From: an uncultured delta proteobacterium
GTDB taxonomy: Bacteria; Desulfobacterota; Syntrophorhabdia; Syntrophorhabdales; Syntrophorhabdaceae
Reading direction: 5' to 3'
DNA: 7,030 nucleotides
NCBI GenBank assembly: GCA_903872255.1
Contig: CAIQJW010000091.1
Location: 1-7,030 of the forward strand
Shown here: positions 1 to 5,864 of the stretch, one piece after another
How positions within the stretch are numbered: the first letter of the stretch is position 1
Layout of the letters: each line of letters begins with the position of its first letter
Notes under the pieces: model-generated
What the model saw: the letters and a program-made list of their open reading frames with translations, nothing else
Told to the model about the DNA's origin: nothing
Databases searched by the model: none
Translations under genes and position numbers: made by a program

Positions 1-252
1 GTCAAAGATGCCGCAGCGATCGGAATCCCCGATGACCGCCTCGGCGAGATCGTCACGGTGGTTGTTGAGCTCAAACCGGGCGAGACCATGACTGAAGAAG
101 AAGTGATCAAGTTTTGTGAGCCGCTGCCACGGTACAAGAGACCGAGAAAAGTTTTCTTCGGTGATGTACCCCGCAACCCGACCGGCAAGATCGAGAAGCC
201 CAAGCTGAGAAAGCAGTTCTCAGGCACGGCAGAGGCATTCAAGGTCAAATAA
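1..252 (+). CDS. AMP-forming acyl-CoA synthetase / AMP-dependent ligase, C-terminal fragment
   Basis: The open frame enters from the left edge and ends at TAA 250-252, leaving 83 residues. These match the mobile C-terminal subdomain of the ANL (acyl-CoA synthetase/luciferase) family. It opens with the AAIGIPDDRLGE segment, continues through CEPLPRYKRPRK, and reaches the A10-type motif PRNPTGKIEKPKLRK. The lysine of TGK, about residue 63 of the fragment, corresponds to the catalytic lysine used in the adenylation half-reaction (known for the family). The protein would activate a carboxylic acid as an acyl-adenylate and transfer it to CoA. The N-terminal adenylation core that sets substrate choice lies outside the window, so fatty, aromatic or other acids cannot be told apart. 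A strong hairpin terminator follows 18 bases after the stop, so this gene ends its transcription unit. Confidence 0.93.
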   Translation, partial: VKDAAAIGIPDDRLGEIVTVVVELKPGETMTEEEVIKFCEPLPRYKRPRKVFFGDVPRNPTGKIEKPKLRKQFSGTAEAFKVK

Positions 253-270
253 GGAACGAGAATTATAGGA

Positions 271-302
271 GGCCGGGACGCTTCGTCCCGGCCCTTCTTT
301 TA
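271..302 (+). terminator. Rho-independent terminator after the acyl-CoA synthetase gene
   Basis: A perfect 10-bp GC-rich stem pairs GGCCGGGACG (271-280) with CGTCCCGGCC (284-293) around the loop CTT, followed by the T-rich tract CTTCTTTT. This is a textbook intrinsic terminator. It lies only about 27 bases upstream of the rnc GTG start, which leaves little room for an rnc promoter downstream of it. Confidence 0.88.
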
Positions 303-328
303 TAGGACCGTTCGGAAGAGAATCGAAA

Positions 329-1024
329 GTGTCTTCAAAAAAACATACCCTCGAAGAAACCATCGGTTACCAGTTCAAAGACCGGGAATTATACAATCAG
401 GCAGTAACCCATAGCTCCTGCTTTAATGAAAAAAGGGACACAAAGCGTTCCGATAATGAGAAGCTCGAATTTCTGGGAGACGCCATTCTCAATACGGTTA
501 TAAGCATAATCCTGTACAAGCGCTGCCACGGCAGGGATGAGGGATTCTTAAGCAACGCCCGCTCAAGCCTCGTAAAGCGCGAAACCCTGACCGCCATTGC
601 GAAAGATATCAGGCTCGACCAGCACATGAGCTACGGGAATGGGGACGCCACCGTACCGGAAGAGTCGAAGGTCCTGTCGAACATGATGGAGGCCTTGATC
701 GGCGCCGTGTATCTTGACAGCGGCATCCGGAGTGCATCGAAAGTGATACGGAAATTGTTTTCCGCCTATTTCACCGAAGAAAAGCTTACCGAGAAAAACC
801 CGAAAAACATCCTGCAGGAACTTTCCCAAAAGAAATGGGGGATGCTCCCGCGCTATAAATTCCCCCGAAAAACAAAGGGCGGTTTCGCCGTAGTGGTCTT
901 TGTCGGAAATGAATACAAGGCGCGCGGAACCGGAAAAAGCAAAAAAGAAGCCGAACAAACCGCCGCCCGCACCCTCCTCGAACTCCTCGCCGAACTGGAA
1001 GGGGAAGAACCGACACCGCGCTGA
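329..1024 (+). CDS. rnc: Ribonuclease III
   Basis: This 231-residue protein is a normal-length bacterial RNase III, a double-strand-specific endoribonuclease that processes rRNA precursors and structured mRNAs. The catalytic domain spans about residues 5-150 and includes the signature NEKLEFLGDAIL (43-54), DEGFLS near 70-75 and MEALIGAVYLD (120-130). A dsRNA-binding domain covers about 157-223, beginning NPKNILQELSQ and ending with GKSKKEAEQTAA. By alignment with E. coli the metal-site acids are E44, E47, D51, E71 and E121. The position matching E. coli D114 is Asn118 (codon AAC at 680-682), a conservative but notable change. The start is GTG at 329, with GGAAGAG at 314-320 as ribosome binding site, spacing 8. 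The gene converges with lnt, and an inverted repeat lies between the two stops. No clear promoter is visible between the upstream terminator and the start. Confidence 0.97.
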   Translation: MSSKKHTLEETIGYQFKDRELYNQAVTHSSCFNEKRDTKRSDNEKLEFLGDAILNTVISIILYKRCHGRDEGFLSNARSSLVKRETLTAIAKDIRLDQHMSYGNGDATVPEESKVLSNMMEALIGAVYLDSGIRSASKVIRKLFSAYFTEEKLTEKNPKNILQELSQKKWGMLPRYKFPRKTKGGFAVVVFVGNEYKARGTGKSKKEAEQTAARTLLELLAELEGEEPTPR

Positions 1025-1027
1025 TAC

Positions 1028-1138
1028 CGTAAATCGTAAAACGTAAAGTGAAAGAATCTCCCGATATTCGGGGCCATTTACGAACCGACAGTGATTAGTT
1101 ATTCTGTGATTTTAACTATTTACGATTCACGATTTACG
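1028..1138. repeat. Imperfect inverted repeat (CGTAAATCGT-type) at the rnc/lnt convergent junction
   Basis: The left arm at 1028-1047 (CGTAAATCGTAAAACGTAAA) and the reverse complement of the right arm at 1119-1138 agree at 18 of 20 bases. Further copies of the short core occur inside, for example ATTTACGAA at 1077-1084, and a smaller palindrome CCCGA-TAT-TCGGG sits at 1060-1072. The element is more AT-rich than the surrounding genes. The arms consist of reiterated (A)TCGTAAA / TTTACGA units, the style of dispersed intergenic repeats in environmental bacterial genomes (recalled, not checked). The right arm enters the 3' end of lnt and supplies its stop and last codons. No target-site duplication is evident. 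Confidence 0.7.
1060..1072 (-). terminator. Weak candidate terminator hairpin for the lnt operon
   Basis: CCCGA pairs with TCGGG around a three-base loop, 5 bp in all. Read on the minus strand downstream of the lnt stop, it is followed by AGATTCTTTCACTTT, which is pyrimidine-rich but not a clean T run. The stem is short for an intrinsic terminator. It could instead simply be the inner palindrome of the surrounding repeat. Confidence 0.3.
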
Positions 1139-2644
1139 TCTTCTAATAAATCCTGTAACAACCGTCATCGCCAGAAATACCAGGCATATTACGATAAAAT
1201 AATCCCCGTGGCGGACGTAGAAGGTTTTCGTGTTCTTCAGTGCGTACGTGCCCCGCAATACCTCCTCGGTGAATATCGGGGTCTTGCCTTCGATGCGGCC
1301 TCTCGGGTCGATTATCGCGCTTATTCCTGTATTTGCCGACCTCAGGACATACCTGTCGGTCTCGATGGCACGGAACACGTAGAAGGCGAAATGTTGGTAC
1401 GGCGCGGATGTCCTGTTATACCATGCGTCATTCGTCAGGTTGACGAGGACTTCGGCGCCCTGTCGTACGGTCTCGTTCGTAATGTAGGGGAATATGCCCT
1501 CAAAACAAATGAGGACACCGATCTTCCCGACATCCGTCTGGATGGGGCTGTGCCCGTCACCGGGCTTAAAATCCGCGCCTATCGCCGTTAGCTTCGCAAG
1601 GAACGGAAAATACGAGACTATCGGCGTATACTCGCCGAACGGCACGAGGTGGACCTTGTTGTAGATCCCGCCCGTGTTGCCTTCGGGGTCTATATAATGC
1701 ACAGTGTTGAGAAGGTTCCGGGTACTCAGCATCCCCACCGTGCCGTACAACAAACGGGACTTCAGCGTAACGGGGACGGCCTTCACATACCTGTAAGCGG
1801 CCGGGTCTCTTCCAAGCAGAAAAGGCATGGACGTTTCCGGCCAGATGATAATGTCAGCATTCTGTGCCAGGCCGAAGCTTAAACGGTAATACTTGTTTAC
1901 GGTCATCATCTTGAAGGACTCGTCCCATTTAACGTCCTGACCGATGTTTCCCTGGACGATCGCGGCCTTGATGTTCCCCGAGTCCCTGTGCTGAAGCCTG
2001 ACGAAGCCATACGCGAGCGATGAGGCAATCAGGGTGGCGATGACCACGGTAAAGATGGCAGGTATCTTCCTGCGGGTCCATGCCGAACAGATAATGCTGT
2101 TTACCGCGACGATCAGGAACGAGATAAAAAACGTCCCGGTCACGGACACGGATTGTATCAGGTGAAGGAAACCGAACTGGGAATGGCCGATATACGACCA
2201 GGGGAAACCCGTCATGACTATGCCGCGCGCATACTCCAGGATGACCCACACCGGCGCGGCCGCAAGGTATACCGGCACGGACATCCTCTTTTCGAGAAAG
2301 GCGCAGGATAATGTGAAAATTCCCGTGTAAACCGAAAGATACAGGACGAAAATAACGAGGATAAGAATACTCAGGGGAATATTTATCCCGCCATACTGGT
2401 TCATTGCCACGACGACCCAGTATATCGTTCCGAGCCAGGCAACAATGCCGGCGGCAAAGCCGCGCAGAAAAGACAGGCGAAGGTTGTCTTTGTCTATGCC
2501 GTATATCAGGGGCACAAGGGCAACGAAAGCAAGGGGGGAAAGGGATGCGGGCGGTTGAATAAGGATAAGCATGACGCCTGACAGCATGGCATACCCGTAT
2601 CGCATTATGATCTTCGAAAAAACACTTTTTCCCGTTCCCGGCAT
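1127..2644 (-). CDS. lnt: Apolipoprotein N-acyltransferase
   Basis: This 505-residue inner-membrane enzyme transfers an acyl chain from phospholipid to the amino group of the lipid-modified N-terminal cysteine. It is the third step of lipoprotein maturation, before sorting to the outer membrane. The first 215 residues hold a series of hydrophobic segments with the family marker GFPWSYIGHSQ (146-156). A nitrilase-like periplasmic domain covers about 225-465, and a final membrane helix lies near 481-500. The catalytic triad is readable: Glu270 in IIWPETSMPF, Lys330 in YNKVHLVPFGEY and Cys380 in LICFEG, matching E. coli E267/K335/C387. VNLTNDAWYN (401-410) is also characteristic. The ATG at 2644 has GGAGG 12 bases upstream, a rather long spacing; Met14 (2605) is a shorter alternative. 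It is the last gene of phoH-pgpH-ybeY-lnt, 47 bp after ybeY. The final RRKS codons and the TGA fall in the inverted repeat. Confidence 0.97.
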   Translation of the reverse strand: MPGTGKSVFSKIIMRYGYAMLSGVMLILIQPPASLSPLAFVALVPLIYGIDKDNLRLSFLRGFAAGIVAWLGTIYWVVVAMNQYGGINIPLSILILVIFVLYLSVYTGIFTLSCAFLEKRMSVPVYLAAAPVWVILEYARGIVMTGFPWSYIGHSQFGFLHLIQSVSVTGTFFISFLIVAVNSIICSAWTRRKIPAIFTVVIATLIASSLAYGFVRLQHRDSGNIKAAIVQGNIGQDVKWDESFKMMTVNKYYRLSFGLAQNADIIIWPETSMPFLLGRDPAAYRYVKAVPVTLKSRLLYGTVGMLSTRNLLNTVHYIDPEGNTGGIYNKVHLVPFGEYTPIVSYFPFLAKLTAIGADFKPGDGHSPIQTDVGKIGVLICFEGIFPYITNETVRQGAEVLVNLTNDAWYNRTSAPYQHFAFYVFRAIETDRYVLRSANTGISAIIDPRGRIEGKTPIFTEEVLRGTYALKNTKTFYVRHGDYFIVICLVFLAMTVVTGFIRRRKS

Positions 2645-2691
2645 GTTTAAGGAAAACCTCCGTTACAGTTTGATAATTTTCTATTTCCTGA

Positions 2692-3153
2692 TCACAAAAG
2701 ATCGGCCGTTAGCATCCGGAAATCAGAATCCTCGAGGACCAGTGCCATCAGCTTTTTTTCCCGGTAGCGCATTCTCCTCGCTTCGGGACCCCCCTTTACG
2801 TGGTCATATCCCATAATATGCACGATACCGTGGACGATAAGGTTAAAAAGCCTCTCGTAAAAGGGGATGGCGGCTTCGCGGGCCTCTTGGGCGGCGCGCT
2901 CTACCGAGATTATTATATCCCCCAGGGCTTCGCCGGGCATGCCTTCGAGATAGGAAAATGAGATCACATTAGTCGGGCGGTCTTTCCCGAAGTATTCTTT
3001 GTTGATGACAGCAATTTTCCTGTCATCGACAAAAAGAATGCTGAGGTCCCTATCCTGAAGCTTTAAAAAGGCCAGTAATTCCCCTGTTGCCCTCGCGATT
3101 CGTTTTCGATTGAGCTTCGTCAGTCTTTGCGAGTTTTTTATCAGTACCGCCAT
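2692..3153 (-). CDS. ybeY: Endoribonuclease YbeY, rRNA maturation factor
   Basis: YbeY is a zinc-dependent, ribosome-associated protein needed for 16S rRNA 3'-end maturation and ribosome quality control (family knowledge). The zinc site HGIVHIMGYDH is complete, with three histidines at residues 108, 112 and 118 counted from the chosen start. The upstream core motifs LSILFVDD and KDRPTNVISF are also present. I place the start at ATG 3153 (MAVLIKNSQR), giving 153 residues, because GGAAAGGA sits 6 bases upstream and family members begin in this way. An in-frame ATG at 3177 would add eight residues with no family support. The first 104 bases overlap the end of pgpH in another frame, which suggests translational coupling. 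lnt follows. Confidence 0.95.
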   Translation of the reverse strand: MAVLIKNSQRLTKLNRKRIARATGELLAFLKLQDRDLSILFVDDRKIAVINKEYFGKDRPTNVISFSYLEGMPGEALGDIIISVERAAQEAREAAIPFYERLFNLIVHGIVHIMGYDHVKGGPEARRMRYREKKLMALVLEDSDFRMLTADLL

Positions 3154-4756
3154 TCTGTGTCCTTTCCGGATATTCAATGCGATGGTGGAAGATCCCTATA
3201 AGAATGTTAATGAAACTCTTCTGGATGGCATGGAGGTCTTTCAGCGTCAATTCGCATTCATCGAGCTGGCCGTCCAGGAATATATTTTCAACAATGCGCT
3301 GTACATGCATCTCGATCCTTTTGGGTGTGGGATCGTCGAGCACCCGGGAAGCTGCTTCCACGGCATCAGCCAGCATGATGATCCCGGCCTCTTTCGTCTG
3401 GGGCTTCGGGCCCGGGTATCGAAAGTCCTTCTCCTCGATAACGTGCAAAGACGGGTCCTCCTGCTCCTTTGCCTTGCTGTAAAAAAAGCTCGTCAGGGAT
3501 GTTCCGTGATGTTCCCTGATTATACCCGTCAATTTGCGCCCGAGCCTGTATTCTTTTGCAAGCTCGACCCCTTCTTTGGCATGCGACATGATGATAAGGG
3601 CGCTCATGCTGGGGGTGATGCCTGCGTGGGCATCATCTCCCTGAGTTCTGTTCTCGATGTAATAGCGGGGCATCTTCAATTTGCCGATATCGTGATAATA
3701 CGACGCGACCCGGGTGAGCAGCGGATGTGCCCCGATAGCCTCTGCGGCCGCCTTGGACAAGTTGCCTACGACGATGCTGTGATGGTACGTCCCCGGGGCA
3801 TTGAGCATCATGTCCCCAAGGAGCGGATGCTCGAGGTTGGCAAGTTCGAGCAGCTTTATATCGGTCGTATAATCGAACGCGCTCTCAATGACCGGCAGGA
3901 CGCCGAGGACGACGAAACTCCCGGCAACCCCGTTGACGAGGACAAAACCGACCCTCAAGGCGACGTTTCCAGCCGACCTGCCCGTAAAAATATCGTTTGC
4001 GATCATGAAAAGGCACATAAGGAATGCGGTGTAAAGCCCGGCCTTGAGTATCGTATTGCGGTTTTCGCACTTCCCGGAAAAATATGCTCCCAGTATCGAG
4101 CCGGCGAATGTGTACAGGAAGATCCGCAGGCTGTTCTCAAAAGAGAAAGCAAGCGTCGCGGCATACACAAGGGAAAAAATAATGGCGACCTCCGAAAAGA
4201 GCACGATACGGACGACCATCGCAAAGACGAAAACAGGGATGACGTAGAAAAGGTCTTCAACGCGGTTTTGTGCGTAACTCTCAAATATCAGATAAAAGCA
4301 TTTGACCAGAACCACACAAAATACGGTAAATATCGAACAGAAAAACAGGTCTCTTTTCGACAGGTAGAATTTCTTTATGTTCTTCTCTGAGTATTCATAC
4401 AGGATCGCAATAAGGAGAAACAACAATATGAATACGGCCAGGAATTTCTTTACGATAAAGAAGTCGCGGCGCTCAAGGTTATTGTACACGACTATCTTCT
4501 CAAGATGGTCCGAACTGATCCGTTCGCCTTCCCGCATGATGACCTCTCCCCTTTTTACCGTGACATCCGTTCCGGGGACGGTAAAATCGATCGGGGCCCT
4601 TAAGTTCTCCCGTGCGATATCGCCGAGCTGATATTCGACTATAAAGAAAGGGTTTTTGATGCTGACGAGAAGGGCTAGCGCCACGGCAAGACCGAGAAGG
4701 ATCAGGAGCTTCCCGTAGCGTATATACGAGGGAGGTTTATCCTTTCCATTCTGCAT
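3050..4756 (-). CDS. pgpH: Membrane HD-domain phosphohydrolase, PgpH/YqfF family (c-di-AMP phosphodiesterase)
   Basis: The 568-residue protein has the 7TM-HD layout. One N-terminal membrane helix (about 16-33) is followed by a short extracytoplasmic stretch (34-98) containing KRGEVIMREGERI. About seven helices follow between 102 and 290, then a cytoplasmic HD domain (about 303-530). The metal ligands of the HD fold are all visible: GTYHHS (His325/326), YYHDIGK (His355-Asp356), MSHAKEG (His392), REHHG (His416/417) and LADAVEA (Asp464). Characterised relatives hydrolyse c-di-AMP to pApA; activity here is inferred. Listeria and Bacillus homologues are about 710-720 residues, so most of the usual external domain is missing. 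The start is ATG 4756, with GGAGG 9 bases upstream; an ATG at 4792 lies deeper inside phoH and has poorer support. The gene overlaps the phoH end by 20 bp and the ybeY start by 104 bp. The hydrophilic tail after RIEYP has no family counterpart that I recognise. Confidence 0.92.
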   Translation of the reverse strand: MQNGKDKPPSYIRYGKLLILLGLAVALALLVSIKNPFFIVEYQLGDIARENLRAPIDFTVPGTDVTVKRGEVIMREGERISSDHLEKIVVYNNLERRDFFIVKKFLAVFILLFLLIAILYEYSEKNIKKFYLSKRDLFFCSIFTVFCVVLVKCFYLIFESYAQNRVEDLFYVIPVFVFAMVVRIVLFSEVAIIFSLVYAATLAFSFENSLRIFLYTFAGSILGAYFSGKCENRNTILKAGLYTAFLMCLFMIANDIFTGRSAGNVALRVGFVLVNGVAGSFVVLGVLPVIESAFDYTTDIKLLELANLEHPLLGDMMLNAPGTYHHSIVVGNLSKAAAEAIGAHPLLTRVASYYHDIGKLKMPRYYIENRTQGDDAHAGITPSMSALIIMSHAKEGVELAKEYRLGRKLTGIIREHHGTSLTSFFYSKAKEQEDPSLHVIEEKDFRYPGPKPQTKEAGIIMLADAVEAASRVLDDPTPKRIEMHVQRIVENIFLDGQLDECELTLKDLHAIQKSFINILIGIFHHRIEYPERTQNGGTDKKLAKTDEAQSKTNREGNRGITGLFKASG

Positions 4757-5741
4757 TTTTGGATTCCTCCAATTCCAGCCGCCGCGCCTCATATGCCTTG
4801 ATTATCTTTTGCACCAGAGGATGGCGCACAACGTCTTTTTCGGTGAAATATACAAATTTGATGCCCTTGACATCCTTTAGAAGGGTCCTCACCTCTACGA
4901 GACCGCTCGTTTTCTTGTCCGGAAGGTCTATCTGGGTAACATCGCCTGTAATGACAGTCTTCGATGAAAATCCCAGTCTGGTGAGGAACATTTTCATCTG
5001 CTCGGAGGCAGTGTTCTGTGCTTCGTCAAGTATAATAAAGGCATCGTTGAGGGTCCTGCCGCGCATGAAAGCCAGCGGTGCTATCTCAATAATACCCCTT
5101 TCTATCAACCGGGTTGCCCTGTCCATATCGACCATATCATACAGGGCATCATACAATGGCCTCAGATAAGGGTTTACTTTTTCATACATCGTGCCGGGAA
5201 GGTAGCCCAGTTTTTCGCCTGCCTCTATTGCCGGCCTCGTCAGGATTATCCGTGAAACCTCCCGCCTGTAATATGCCGCCAGCGCCATGGCCATGGCGAG
5301 GTAGGTCTTGCCTGTTCCCGCCGAGCCGATGCCGATGACAACATCATATTTTTTCATGGCATGGACGTATTGCCGCTGGTTTGCACTCTTGGGCGTGATG
5401 ATCTTCTTCGACCCGGCTATGTATATCTGGTCCTTTTCGATATCCGAACCGGCCTGATGGGCATCTACGACAAATCTCACCGCGTGGTCAATATCGGAAA
5501 CATTGACCGGAAAGCCTTTTTTTACAATACCATGGAGCTCGTTAATGACCTTTCCGGTATCCTCGACATCTTTCTTGCCCCCGATAAGGGTCAGATGATT
5601 GCCCCGGATGCTCGCCTTGATATTGAAATATTTCTTGAGATATTTGATATTTTCTTCGCGCGGACCGAACAGGCTTCTCGCCACGTTTATATCATCGAAG
5701 GATAATCGCAATAATCCTTCATCAGTTTTCTCTTCCAACAA
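4737..5741 (-). CDS. phoH: PhoH-like P-loop ATPase (YbeZ type)
   Basis: This 334-residue protein has the usual length and layout of PhoH/YbeZ. An N-terminal KH-like region (about 15-75) contains RSLFGPREENIKYL. The ATPase domain starts near 115 and carries Walker A GIGSAGTGKT (137-146), Walker B AFIILDEAQN (234-243, Asp239-Glu240), the VITGDVTQIDLP motif (263-274) and the terminal RHPLV segment with a likely arginine finger. PhoH proteins are predicted RNA-linked ATPases, often encoded next to and partnering YbeY (family knowledge). The start is a TTG at 5741, next to a second TTG at 5738. An in-frame TAG 21 bases upstream excludes longer forms, and GGAG (5752-5755) plus AGAGGA lie just upstream. 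It is the first gene of the minus-strand operon and is transcribed divergently from the receiver-LpxC gene. Its 3' end contains the start of pgpH. Confidence 0.96.
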   Translation of the reverse strand: MLEEKTDEGLLRLSFDDINVARSLFGPREENIKYLKKYFNIKASIRGNHLTLIGGKKDVEDTGKVINELHGIVKKGFPVNVSDIDHAVRFVVDAHQAGSDIEKDQIYIAGSKKIITPKSANQRQYVHAMKKYDVVIGIGSAGTGKTYLAMAMALAAYYRREVSRIILTRPAIEAGEKLGYLPGTMYEKVNPYLRPLYDALYDMVDMDRATRLIERGIIEIAPLAFMRGRTLNDAFIILDEAQNTASEQMKMFLTRLGFSSKTVITGDVTQIDLPDKKTSGLVEVRTLLKDVKGIKFVYFTEKDVVRHPLVQKIIKAYEARRLELEESKNAEWKG

Positions 5742-5772
5742 TCCTCTCTTTCTCCAAGTATGCTACCCATCT

Positions 5773-5799
5773 AATATAGCACAAATCGTTAATTTGCAA
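5773..5799 (-). promoter_or_regulatory. Candidate promoter of the phoH-pgpH-ybeY-lnt operon
   Basis: On the minus strand an extended -10 element TGC-TATATT occupies 5781-5773. TTGCAA at 5799-5794 could be a -35, but the 15-base gap is short, so the extended -10 probably matters more. Transcription would start near 5766, giving a leader of about 25 bases that includes the GGAG ribosome binding site. A small inverted repeat, CAAAT(5)ATTTG at 5782-5796, lies between the two boxes. Confidence 0.5.
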
Positions 5800-5826
5800 T
5801 AGAGGCTAACATTTTCGGGCGTGGTT

Positions 5827-5855
5827 TTGATATATAAGCGGAAATATAGTATAAA
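5827..5855 (+). promoter_or_regulatory. Candidate sigma-70 promoter for the receiver-LpxC gene
   Basis: TTGATA (5827-5832) and TATAAA (5850-5855) are separated by exactly 17 bases, close to the housekeeping sigma-factor consensus. The expected start point, about 5861-5863, is only 2-4 bases before the ATG at 5865, and no Shine-Dalgarno precedes that ATG. If this promoter is used, the mRNA would be leaderless or nearly so. Confidence 0.55.
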
Positions 5856-5864
5856 TAATGCGTT

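Noticed and set aside
1091..1591. Plus-strand open frame across the repeat and opposite the lnt end
   Set aside because: The start lies inside the inverted repeat and the rest is antisense to the catalytic domain of lnt. The protein is not recognisable.
3154..3177. Upstream ATG at 3177 as the ybeY start
   Set aside because: The ATG at 3153 has a good ribosome binding site at proper spacing and gives the normal family N-terminus; the eight extra residues have no support.
3110..4390. 426-codon open frame on the plus strand, opposite pgpH and the ybeY start
   Set aside because: It lies antisense to a gene with clear HD-domain motifs, its translation shows no recognisable domain and is rich in cysteine and histidine without pattern, and there is no convincing start signal. 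It is a codon-usage shadow.
4757..4792. Upstream ATG at 4792 as the pgpH start
   Set aside because: The ATG at 4756 has GGAGG nine bases upstream and the normal short overlap with phoH. The longer form adds an arginine- and tryptophan-rich leader read out of phoH codons.
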